From positions 62,001 through 126,000 of the forward strand of contig JAJFZO010000566.1 in the NCBI GenBank assembly GCA_021397835.1: 64,000 nucleotides of DNA, written 5' to 3'. Under the pieces are notes generated by a model. That model made no database searches. It had not been told where the DNA came from and worked only from the letters and a program-made list of their open reading frames with translations. Below are positions 25,255 through 35,276 of the stretch, piece after piece; the first letter of the stretch is position 1, and each line of letters starts with the position of its first letter. The position numbers were made by a program, and so were the translations under genes. This stretch comes from Moringa oleifera. Lineage: Eukaryota; Streptophyta; Magnoliopsida; Brassicales; Moringaceae.

Positions 25255-27993
25255 GTAATTCTGGAAATTCGGATCAACTGTTATCAGAAAAGAATTGCTC
25301 AAAAGATTTTTTTCTTTTTTAAAAAAAAAAGCGTCTCTTCTCGTTCTAGTTGCCCTAATCACCCAAAGCAACAACCAAGTCCAGCATACTTCAACCCCAT
25401 GTGTCAAAAACTCAATGGTATTCCATGTCTATCCCATGTCCAAAGCTGCTACAAACCGATGTAGCCTGTAGTAATGTGAAAAGCAAATCGCCAAAAAGAA
25501 ACCCTTAATTTAATTTATTCCCTCGTCCTTTTCTTTTCCCTGGAGGGGAGAGACAAACATTTCAGACAGTTTTTGCAGCCATTCTTACTGCACTAGGAAC
25601 TAACTACTACCCCTGGATCAGAACAGGTACATGCCAATCCGATAATGGTTTACTCTGTTTCTGGGGTAACGTCATGTATTAGCAGCTATGGCGCATAGCA
25701 CGCCCAGATAATCAGCACACGAGCACATGAGCACAAAGGAGTGGACTTGGATGTTGATATTATAACTAGGAGAATTTAACATATCTAACAGAAATCTTGT
25801 TCCTCCGCAACTAATCATGGTCATTTGCTTCTTCTTTCTCTAGAAAAAGCAAAATGTAATGTAAAAAGCAAAAGACTGGTACATTAAATATTTGTGTTTG
25901 AAAATAAAAATATCACTGCTGCAAATAATTTTTACGCTAAAAAGATAATATAAAATTTGATTTGTTATATCATAAAAAAGAATTAAAAACCAAAACCTTA
26001 ATAGCACTTATAAATGAGAAAACATAACCTTAAAACTTACCACTAGCAAATGGAACCAGTTATGACCTGTTAGGTATTATAATAAAACATACCTAACCGT
26101 AAAGTTCAAATATACAGTGCAGCCTTAAAAACATCCCTAATTCACAACCGGGAAACCAGAAGCAGCCTTTGAATTTGCAGAACTTTGTCTATCCAAATTA
26201 TGATGTTCATATCCCAACTAATCAAAGGAAACTCCTGCAACAGCTAATTGAATAAGCAAAGTGTGAGAACCACTGTTACCTTGCATTCTTCTCATTTATC
26301 GTTTTGGGTCCACTGTTACCTGTCTTTTTTCTGTCAATTTTGCACAGAAATAATGGAACCTACAACACCAAATCATGGGCAATCCTTTGTTGTGGTTTGA
26401 AAACCGTGCTGAATATTCTTTCAATTACTTAGTCTTAGAAGCTTTGTGCAATCCCAATTCTCCTTCATTGTTGAACTTAATAGGTAATACCAGCAATCCT
26501 GGATAAGCTTTTGAGACTTCGGCTCTCTTTTAGGCTGTTCTGAGGACCAGTTGCTCCTTCAGTCCGTCTTACAACTTTTGGAAAGAGGGAGCAACAGAAT
26601 AATCCGCCCGCGTGACTCACATAAAACCGGCATAACATTTTAGGATGCAATTGGTGGTTTATCCACTCCTTTTCTTGCTTGTAAGGCTGGATGAGATAAC
26701 TAATTAATTGGACTGTAGTACCATGTGTTTATGCAGTGAGCTGCCTCCATCCTAGGCATTGGTTATGGGCATGGGTATTGGCCCCAGAGATTCCACCACT
26801 AGAAGTCGAAGAATTGCATTTCTCATTCGTGTTGGATATCCTCCATAGATACTGTGCAGTTGCCTGTGACACAAGGCAAGCTACATTTGTTGTTCTGGTT
26901 AAATTTCCTGCAGGTATGCATCAGTGTCCCCTCCTTTCAGAAGACAGTTCTAGTAGTGGTTGTACTGGTGGACCAGAGGCGGCAGTCCGAAATGACACGT
27001 GGATTCTATTTGTGTATAAACCAGCGGCCAGCCATGCCATGTTGATGTTCATTTACTAATGTGGACCTCCTTCCCTGCCAAGAAAAACAACTATCACTTA
27101 TATCAACTCTGCTTAGAGAGGATGCAGGTGGGCCTTAAAGACGCGTCTACATCTCTCTGAAACTTTGAGATGGTTCCTTGACTAACACAAACAAAATCAG
27201 CATCTGTTTGTTCTACAAGCTGTCAGTTCAAAAACCTCATCAGCCTTATCCAGCCATTTTAACTTGTAAAATAACATGTGCTCCTCAGAGATCTACCATC
27301 TACCCAAAGTTGAGTTTATGCAGAAACATTTAGCAGCTGACTCAAACTCAGCGACATTATCCTGGTAGCCAACTTAATTAGAGGAAAAACCAGGAATAAC
27401 TTTCTTGAAGAAACCACCATTTGCTAGACGCTGACATTCCCTTGGATGAGGGCAATACTTCATCTTCACGTATCCATTGCAAAAATCTCTCATAAATTAC
27501 ATTTTACTATGATGCATGTGTTGCTAATTCTAAAGCCCTGTGTTAAACAGATTCAGCAAGAAGCTTGAAATGAAAAGGAGGTTAAGCAAACAGTAGAAAA
27601 ACATTATCTTGACGTAGCTTTGGCATTTTTCTGAATGAGAGGGAGAGAAATGACGAGCAAAATCACATAGTGAATCAGAGACCCCACAATCGAACAGTTT
27701 GGGGATCAGCACTTCAAAGGTAAACAAAGGTTCTTAAGCAGCCTATGATCATCACAATCGGCTGGAGCAAGACATCGTAAATCCTCAAGCGCACGTATGC
27801 ATTTCTTGCTCCCTGCTGTCTATATATCATCCTAGTCTCTAATCACACGCAATTCTCTCTCTCTTTTGCCAGCAGTGGCAAAACAACCTCATCAGAATTT
27901 AAAAGCTGAAAAGATAGGATTTTCCTAACCCTGTCCTCCATCTCTTTATCATCAAACTCAAACTTTCAGTCCATCACATACGACAAAAGCAAG
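25255..27993. other. Intergenic between HEATR6-like start and ATL start
   Basis: This divergent spacer must contain the promoters of the leftward HEATR6-like gene and the rightward ATL gene. Positions 25300-25420 are probably transcribed leader of the former. AT-rich sequence lies at 25850-26100. A modest GTG-initiated open frame at 26736-27059 shows no family resemblance. I see no tRNA, transposon or further gene. Confidence 0.5.
27821..27828 (+). promoter_or_regulatory. Candidate TATA box of the ATL gene
   Basis: TATATATC lies about 170 bp upstream of the ATL start codon. It is followed by a CT-rich 'ctctctctct' tract near 27857 that resembles a plant 5' leader. The placement is consistent with a TATA box and a leader of roughly 130 bp; there is no direct evidence of use. 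Confidence 0.4.
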
Positions 27994-28626
27994 ATGCTAA
28001 CACCGTCATCAGCAGCAGTGGCAGCTCAGCATCTGAGCCGCCTCTCTTCACCGCTTTCCTCTAAAGAGCCACAACTCTCAACCACAACAACACCAACTTG
28101 TAATCCCCACACTTGCAGTTGGCGGCCTTACTCCAACTCAAATGACTTTGAAGCAAACGCAGTAATGGTCCTCATCATCCTCTTCTGCGCTCTCATATGC
28201 GCTCTGGCTATCAATGTTGCAATTCGTTGCTTCCTACGTGGTCAAGGCTCAGGCAGCCAGCGTTCATCTGATCGCCTCCCCCGAACCCTCCAAGAACTTG
28301 AGCAGCGAAAGCCTGCCAATGAGGCAGCCACCGTCTCGCTGGCCGCAGCACCTACACTTGTATTTTCCGAAGGTTTGAAGCTGGCAGGAGCAGAAGCAGA
28401 GTGTGCTATTTGCTTGTCGGAATTTGTAGGAGGAGAGGGAATTCAGGTGTTGGGAAGGTGCAATCATGGATTCCATGCCCAATGCATCGAGCAGTGGTTG
28501 TCTTCCCACACCTCTTGTCCCACATGTCGATGCAGTACCCTCTCTTCCTCTCCATCCCAAGAAGAAAACACCGCTCAACGCATCGGTCGCCATCCCCAAG
28601 CAGTGGAGCTTGGCAGGGAACCGTAG
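27994..28626 (+). CDS. ATL-family RING-H2 finger E3 ubiquitin ligase
   Basis: One intronless frame of 210 aa, typical of ATL genes. A Ser/Thr-rich N-terminus precedes a single membrane helix at about residues 56-80 (VMVLIILFCALICALAI). A basic loop follows, then a GLD-like segment (LVFSEGLKLAGAEAECAIC). The RING-H2 has ligands C137, C140, C156, H158, H161, C164, C175 and C178. The C-terminus is Ser-rich. ATL proteins are membrane-anchored ubiquitin ligases, often quickly induced by elicitors or stress; substrate and induction here are unknown. The usual 'LP' before the third cysteine is 'LGR' here, and 'CIDxW' is 'CIEQW'. The zinc ligands are complete, so activity is plausible. Which Arabidopsis ATL it corresponds to is uncertain. 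Confidence 0.93.
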   Translation: MLTPSSAAVAAQHLSRLSSPLSSKEPQLSTTTTPTCNPHTCSWRPYSNSNDFEANAVMVLIILFCALICALAINVAIRCFLRGQGSGSQRSSDRLPRTLQELEQRKPANEAATVSLAAAPTLVFSEGLKLAGAEAECAICLSEFVGGEGIQVLGRCNHGFHAQCIEQWLSSHTSCPTCRCSTLSSSPSQEENTAQRIGRHPQAVELGREP

Positions 28627-29685
28627 AAGCTCGGACTTCTCTTCAGCTACCAGCGTGTTTCTCTTTTGAAGTATCTTTCTCTTTGCTTTTCTGAACAAAA
28701 TATTCAATATTTGTAACCATATGGAAATTTCTAGCATGCGAGTCTTTCTATCTCAGATCTGAGATCAAGCCTAACGAAGCTTCTGAGAACAAATTCATAT
28801 AAAGAGCTCTTAAAGTTCTAAAGATAAGATTTTTCAGGATACATGTTTGTAACTTAAAGAACATACTTTAAGGTTATCTTTTGCAGAGTAAAGAATGGAA
28901 TTTATGGCTGGAGATATATACATGAGGAATTCACTAATTAAAGCATAATCATAAGTATCAAGTTTAGATGCACTGACACAGAGAGAGAAGATTTAACTTG
29001 CTCAATTCCTATGTGAGTGACAAAGTATACCATTTGCCCGTTGCCCTGAATTTTTGAATCTCTGGCCACCTACTTTCGGCAAAAAGCCATATTGGTCTGT
29101 TTGCGTGGAAGCTGATGATCCGGGTAGATCCATATATTTAAGTCCATAGTTGGTATGAACGGTGTTCAAGGAGTGAGCTCAATCTAATGTCCACCTATTT
29201 CTGATTGATGCCAACTATAGCAGTGATCTTCTCTGATGGAGTTCTTTAAGGGTCTCCATCAGCAGGAACACAATAGACACATTTTACCAGTTTTCACGGC
29301 AGACAGGTAATCTTTACTAGGTTTTTAGTGTGAGATAATGGTTTCATGCCATAAGAAAACAGTGGTGTGAAGCAACGGAGTGTTGGAAACAGCCACGCAA
29401 AGTTTTTCACTCTTTCACCTGGAGGAATACCTGCAAGGTTGGAGACCCCTCAACAGCTTTAACCTGTTCCTTACATCTGCACTAGGCACACCTCTTCTTT
29501 TTTTCCATTTTTTTTTCCTATAGCTTTTGACATCTGATGCTGTCAAAAAAGTGATATACAATTTCCAAGAGCAAAATTAGTGCGCCCAAAGAACCAGCCG
29601 CGAAGTGCTTTGCACAAACAAAAGGGGTATATAAGCAGTATGAGTACATGTTTGTGTTACCTTTTCTCTCAAGAAATGTATTATA
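28627..29685. other. Intergenic: 3' flank of ATL
   Basis: Holds the ATL 3' UTR. The words 'aacaaaatattcaatatttg' near 28694 suit a plant polyadenylation region. Further right I see no gene, repeat or transposon. Confidence 0.5.
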
Positions 29686-29943
29686 TTACAAACGTGTAGT
29701 ACGGCCATTAGCATATATGGAAATAGACAGGGCAGCAATGTCGGGAGGTATCTCTTTAGGGTTGAGGGGCGCTTCATTATGAAGCACAGGATGTTCTCCA
29801 GGGGCGAATGGCGGCTCATTGCTGCAACTCATCCTGGTTGCTGACTGTGCCTCATCTTCAACATTGGCACACCGCCATAAAGCCTGTGTGCCTAGGCTGA
29901 CCAGCAAGGCTAAAGAAGACAGCTGTGAGTATGAGGGAATCAT
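29686..29943 (-). CDS. Hypothetical short protein, 85 aa (possibly last exon)
   Basis: From the ATG at 29943 the frame encodes MIPSYSQLSSLALLVSLGTQ and continues through a Pro/Glu-rich middle (EPPFAPGEHPVLHNEAPLNP) to ANGRTTRL. A weak hydrophobic segment lies at about residues 8-22. Upstream, 'ttcttgaacag' could be a splice acceptor, so this may be the final exon of a longer gene; the frame also stays open beyond the ATG to about 29979. I do not recognise the family. Composition looks more protein-like than neighbouring open frames, but there is no other support. Confidence 0.38.
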   Translation of the reverse strand: MIPSYSQLSSLALLVSLGTQALWRCANVEDEAQSATRMSCSNEPPFAPGEHPVLHNEAPLNPKEIPPDIAALSISIYANGRTTRL

Positions 29944-30506
29944 CTTCAACAAGCGCAGCCTGTTCAAGAAAATTATCACGCACGCGTCTGGCCTCCAGAA
30001 AAAAAAAAAAAGGGCCTAATATACAGTTTAAGAGGACAACATCAGCATTTAGCATTTCTTCATGTCGGGAGCCTTATTCCTCCGTCATTTTTCTTTTGCC
30101 CTTTTTCTTTTGGGCCACAGGTTTCTTCACTTTTCATCCTGTGGTTTATGATTAGTTGAGGTCATCGAATCGCTTTGGGTTAAATATGGATGAGCCCAAC
30201 TTGAAGTTGGGTTGTGCCTGAGTAGTGCTTGACTCATGCCAAAGCATCCCTTCGCCCATCTAACTCATATTGGACGGAACATAACTCTGACCATACCTCA
30301 GGCCTCGGCTCTCTGTTCACAAAGAAATGAACATTCAAATGGACGCAGAGAAGCCAAGCCCAGTCTGACTAGAGTGGCCCCAGATGGGAGGGATCCATCA
30401 TAGCCGCAGGCGCCCAAAAGAAGAAGGGCCTAGCCGTCCAAACTCTGTAAAACCCTCGCCTGACTGCGGTAGGGAAAGGAAAAGGCAGACTTGAGGGAAG
30501 AAGAAG

Positions 30507-32093
30507 ATGTGGCTCAGGGGAGGAATAAATTTGAAAGCTTCCCTTCGATCATGGAGTAATAGTGATCATAGTATAAGAAGCATGGCCAGTTCTCTATTTG
30601 TGAGGTATATGTCTAGAAAATGCGCAGTGAACGTGAGGAAAATCAACCCAAAGGTGCCCACTCAGGAAGCCTATGCTATCGCGCAGTCTCTTTACGACAT
30701 CATCAAGCACTATGGCCCTCTCACCGTCTCCAACACTTGGATCCAAGCCAAGGTCGCCTACTATTCCTTATTCCCTTTCCCACTCTTTCTATATTTTCGT
30801 CTGAGGCATTGTCTTTCATTGTTATCATATTGACTTCGTCGTATCGCATGCTATATGAGTAACACTCTGCAACTCTTTCAATATATATACGCAAAGTTTT
30901 AGAATTTTCAGTTTCACGCGTCAAATTGTTGCGTTGCCTATGTACCTGCCTGCACGTCTTCCCTGGAGATCTTTGTACATGATCTAATTAGTTCCCCTTT
31001 AAAATTTTACCAAATTGAGGAATAAACAACTGTGCGATCATCTTATGTTAACTATCTCCTTTACCACTGAGTAATAGTATTGAAACTTGTCAGTGATATA
31101 AATTTCCCCTCAACTGTAAGCTTTGGCAACCAATTTATTAGATCGCATTTTAGTACAGCTGTCTTCTGTTTGTTTGTAATCTCAAACCATGTTCTTTTAC
31201 TTATAAAAGGATGAACTTTATCTAATCTCAAACCATGCTCTTTTACTTATAAAAGGATAAACTTTATCTCTCAGAAGACAAAAGGAAATCATGGTGATCC
31301 AAATGCATTAAAACTCACTAGTTAATATGTTGACTTGTTGATGCCCTGTTTGCATTTTAAGTTGGTTTTAACCTTTTGTTTCATAAATTTAGATACTTAG
31401 AATAGAAATGCAGATAACTATATGGTTTTTGCTTTGTGCATAGGATGCACGCCTGCAATGCTATTATGAACTGTTTCCTTGGTTTAAGTCCAGTTTGTTA
31501 TCTTCATCCCTTACAAGATGTAGGCTCTGTCAGTGAGTTTAGGATATATCATCCTAGTGGTCTGGAGAATGAATTATTATGGTGATTAGGCTTCTATAAC
31601 AATCTCTTATGATGGTTAGATCTTGACCGTAGAACTGGTTCTGGTTAGTTTAAATTTTTATTCTTGAACTTAGGTCGTCCCCTTGGGGTGGGTGCGGTCA
31701 CTTGAAATGTAAACTTTCTTCTAACCACGAGCCTCATCTTACTGTCGAATACATGATTAAATGCTTATTTATTTATGTATTTAGCATTTATGTAAGCATA
31801 ATCTTTCTGATCAGATTGTTGTCCTTTCTTTGGTTCTCTTTTCTTTTATATTGGTTGTATTATAGGATGCTGGTATTAGTGGACTGAACAGCAAAACACA
31901 CATGAAAATAATGCTCAAATGGATGAGAGGGAGAAAGATGCTGAAGTTGTTTTGCAACCAAGTGGGCTCCAGCAAGAAATTTCTGCACTGTACTTTGCCT
32001 GAAGGACCTCAAAATGAACAGTCAAAGAGTGCTTCTGAACTTAAATTGCAAACAGAGAAGCCTTCTATTAAGGGGAAGAAGCGAACAAAATAA
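30507..32093 (+). CDS. Conserved-looking plant protein, probably mitochondrial, winged-helix-like
   Basis: Two exons, 30507-30752 and 31866-32093, join in frame (donor AAG|gtcgcc, acceptor ttatag|GAT) to give 157 aa. The first 45 or so residues are rich in Arg and Ser with almost no acid (MWLRGGINLKASLRSW...), like a mitochondrial targeting peptide. Next come VRKINPKVPTQEAYAIAQ, a helix, then HYGPLTVSNTWIQAKDAGIS, then NSKTHMKIMLKWMRGRKMLK and a beta-like KKFLHCTL segment. The order helix, helix, basic helix, strand resembles a winged-helix nucleic-acid-binding unit; this is inference from pattern only. The C-terminus is Lys-rich and disordered (IKGKKRTK). I have the impression that plant homologues exist but cannot name a function. 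An additional short exon in the 1.1 kb intron is not needed for the frame. Confidence 0.72.
31177..31268. repeat. 46-bp tandem duplication, two copies, in intron
   Basis: The word 'taatctcaaaccatg.tctt' starts at 31177 and again at 31223, and both units continue with 'ttacttataaaaggat' to 'aactttatc'. Only a few bases differ, so the duplication is recent. It lies in the single intron of the 30507-32093 gene. Confidence 0.88.
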
Positions 32094-33018
32094 AATGGTT
32101 CTGGCTCTTGAGTCATGGTAGACCTCCAATTTTGTTGTTACCAGTGGGCCATTGGGATCTGAATGCTTCCTTTTCATATTGATGCATCTTTAGCATCTTT
32201 TGCCTGTTATGGCTATCATCAACAGCTAAATCGCTGGTGTAGTGGTTGCAAATGCTGGCTCCATTTAGATAGACTTGTTTTTTGTATGGTTTGATTGACT
32301 GAGAAAGTTTTATAAGCATGTGGACACATTTGGTACTGCTTTTTACATGAGGCATGTATGATGATCTTTGACAAGTCCTGATGTTGTTCGTCCCTTCTTG
32401 AAACTTTTGTAATCCAATAAAATGATCTATCAAATCTTATTAGCTATTAGATCGTGTTGTATGTCTCTTGAACTATGGATTGAATACCAAGACTCAGGAT
32501 ATTAGTTACTGTGTTTACATGAAATGCAGGTTTTGATGACTTTCTCCTATTGGTTTATATTATAATGACATGCTTGGTCTTGTGTCTCTTGGCATCAGAT
32601 AAGAACAAGTGAATGCCTGATTCTGTTCGTACTCAGAGAGCTAAACCAAAACATGTATGTCACAGGAGGCTTGTCTGAGAATAGCAGAAAACATTTCGGG
32701 GTGAATGAGTTGGTGCAACAACTCAGAGGATTATCAAATTGGGCTGAGACTCTGTTGTTTGGCAAATCTAACATTGTAATCATATGCATCCATCTAGCTA
32801 CAGATTGTTGAACTCACCAGCATCCATGAAGTTAGAGAAAGGAATACATATCATGACTGAAGTACAAAAGCAAGAAGAAAGCTCTCCATTTTATGATAAT
32901 CATGCAAATTCTGGATTCCTGAGTGGAAATAAAGCTGCTTGGCTGCTTAGTGCACATGCTTCTTGTTGTATTTTATATTTTATTTTTATTGGCTGCATAA
33001 TGGTGCTGATAAGCGTTA
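32094..33018. other. 3' flank and spacer up to the first MITE
   Basis: Contains the 3' UTR of the preceding gene; 'ccaataaaatg' near 32414 resembles a polyadenylation signal. An open frame at 32784-33071 runs into the transposon terminus and has no family resemblance. No gene is called. Confidence 0.5.
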
Positions 33019-33953
33019 GGCCATCTCCAACGAGACGGCAAAACGGTAATTTGCCGTCAAAATTTTGGTGAAACCGTCCCCAACGAGACGGTAAATTAAG
33101 TTCATCAAATTGGTGCAGCTACAGTACTGCACCAAATTTGGTGCAGTACTGTAGCTGCACCAATTTGATGAAATATTAAAATATATATTTTTTTTATAAA
33201 TTATTTTTTAAAAGGTTTTAAATCAAATATATTTTTGATTAATAATTTAATAAATATATGATATTACTAGAAAAAAATTATACCATTAAGAATATCTCAT
33301 CAAGATCTTCAAAATAAGACCAATATTCAATATATAATTTTGTTTTATTTAAATTATTAATAATAATAATTTATTTAATTAATAATAAAATTATATATAC
33401 TATTAATATTATTATTTAAAAATATATAAAAATTTAAAATAATTTATAATTTATGATATAATTTAAATGTGTTAGTGATTTTATTTTATCTTGTACCAAT
33501 TATGTAATGAAATTTTAATATCGATTTGAATCATGTATGTAAAATTACTCTATCAAAAAATTATATATTATCGTAAAAATATAAGTAACTCATAAAAATA
33601 ATTAAGTTAAAATTATGGTAAAAATATTTTTTATAAAATTTAATTGATAAATTATTAATTTTAAAATTACTAAAAATTATAATCTATTATATAATATTAT
33701 TTTTTAAAAATATATAAATAAAAATAAAAATTTTAAATTATATTAATTATTTTAAAAATATTTATAAATTAATTAATATTTATAAATATTTTTATTAAGA
33801 ATTATTATAATAATATTATTAAAATAATATTATAACATTAATTTGGTGTTAATGGATTGGAGATGAAAAAAATTTAGTGTTAGAATATTCTAAAAAGATT
33901 CTTTTTTAACACCAAATTGGTGTTAAATTTGGTGTTTTGGGTTGGAGATGGTC
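33019..33953. mobile_element. Tourist-like MITE (PIF/Harbinger), copy 1, 935 bp
   Basis: Terminal inverted repeats are GGCCATCTCCAAC on the left and GTTGGAGATGGTC on the right, one mismatch apart. TTA lies directly outside each end (33016-33018 and 33954-33956), the 3-bp target duplication of the PIF/Harbinger superfamily. The interior is extremely AT-rich with no transposase, so it is non-autonomous. Subterminal hairpin words include 'gacggcaaa...tttgccgtc' on the left and 'aacaccaaattggtgtt' on the right. A perfect 72-bp palindrome spans 33101-33172. A sister copy is at 39365-40289. Confidence 0.92.
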
Positions 33954-34147
33954 TTAGTATTGGTAATTGCGGTCTTAGTCTGAAATCTTAAGAAAGAGAG
34001 AAGAATAGTATCCATTTCCACATATAGATACATATTTATAGACACGCTTCAATCATAACTCACAATTTGAAAGGTTTCAAGCCAACAAATCAGAACCACA
34101 CAGATTCAACAATCTCTCAGTTTCCTGTTCCAGTTTTCTGCTTGGCC

Positions 34148-35005
34148 TCAAACCTCTTCGGTGAACCTTGTCTCCCTCGATACTATATCTGCCTTTTTTT
34201 TCTTTTTTGGTAATATGTTTCTGTTTGGTGTATATCTGTTTGTAACTGAGGGGTCTTCGACTCCAACTTCTGTCAGTTTGATATCGTCCGGATTCCTCTC
34301 CTTCTTCAACTGATCATCCATCTCTACACACTCGTGCATGCTTGCAACAGAATCAGGTGAGATTCGAAGCACTGGGTCTGTTCTTGTTCTGTTGTCACTC
34401 TCATACTGACCTGCAAATCAATAAGGGAAGTGGAAGGCTTTCTTAGAGTTTCCACATTTCCAGTAAGTATAGCTGGAAGCAGATTCTACCAGTTGGATAA
34501 ATCCCAGGTGTCCATTCTGTAAGAATAAAATTTTCCAAATTCCAGAACTAAAGCGGGAAGCGGAATCTACTAATTGGATGAAACCTAGGGATTGATTCTG
34601 CAAGCATAAATTTTGACCTAAGAAATACCAGGTAGTCCTTGTCAGGATCATTCTTTACATCCTGTGTATTTCTCTCTCCTCTCAGGTTTTCGACACAAAT
34701 ATTATTTAATAGATTCTACCTATTGTGAAAAGGAGTATTGAACAGGGAGTGTACTATAAAATTACTTTGGGGGGGTACTTCTGCAGTTTGCTTCTTTTTA
34801 GTTGAGTATGAATAAAGATGAGGAAAGTCTATGGAAATGACATAGAGAAAGAAAAAACAAGGGTAGCAATCTCAGTTAGTTAGATTGCCCCAAGTAAACC
34901 TTTTCCATTCCAAATGTGGAACTACTTACCATAATAGCTCCCTTTCATCATGAAATTGGTTCCACACATTGGATTCCATCTGGTATTGAACCTTTGGTTA
35001 TCACT
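34148..35005 (-). CDS. Putative small two-exon gene, unrecognised
   Basis: Two open segments join cleanly: 35005-34930 (acceptor gtgcag|AGTGAT, donor TATG|gtaagt) and 34410-34148 (acceptor tttgcag|GTCAGT). Together they read SDNQRFNTRWNPMCGTNFMM ... GQYESDNRTRTDPVLRISPD ... MHECVEMDDQLKKERNPDDI ... and stop after FTEEV. The composition is charged, hydrophilic and protein-like. The frame stays open a little upstream of 35005, so the first exon may begin there, or the start may be the ATG at 34969. I do not recognise the family. The 5' end would lie within about 300 bp of the CAD1-like start, suggesting a shared bidirectional promoter. It could also be a spurious pair of frames; the two excellent splice sites in matching phase are the main support. 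Confidence 0.4.
34471..34632. repeat. 81-bp tandem duplication, two diverged copies
   Basis: 'agctggaagcagattctacc' at 34471 and 'agcgggaagcggaatctact' at 34552 start two units that stay alignable through 'attctg.aagaataaa' to 'ttttgacc'. They lie in the intron proposed for the 34148-35005 gene. Confidence 0.75.
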
Positions 35006-35276
35006 CTGCACTAACAGAAAGTAGGTTTGGTCCTCTTCTGCTTATCATGGTCTGGAAATACAATTCACAAACAATCTTGTATGAACTTTGTTGTCTATGC
35101 ACACAACAGTCATCTGTTAGCAATGGCTTATTTTCCTTAATATCTGTACTTTTTTCAGCAATCATTTTCTCTTTTTCTTTTTCATTTTAAATTACTAAAA
35201 ACATTAAACATGTGACCAATGATGTTACACCAAGAAAAGTGATTCTCCTTGCTGCTTTTTGGTGGATCAGCAAACC

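Noticed and set aside
26736..27059. 107-residue open frame in the HEATR6-ATL spacer
   Set aside because: Starts with GTG, no recognisable family, and no splice or promoter context.
32784..33071. 95-residue open frame before the first MITE
   Set aside because: It runs into the transposon terminus and shows no family resemblance.
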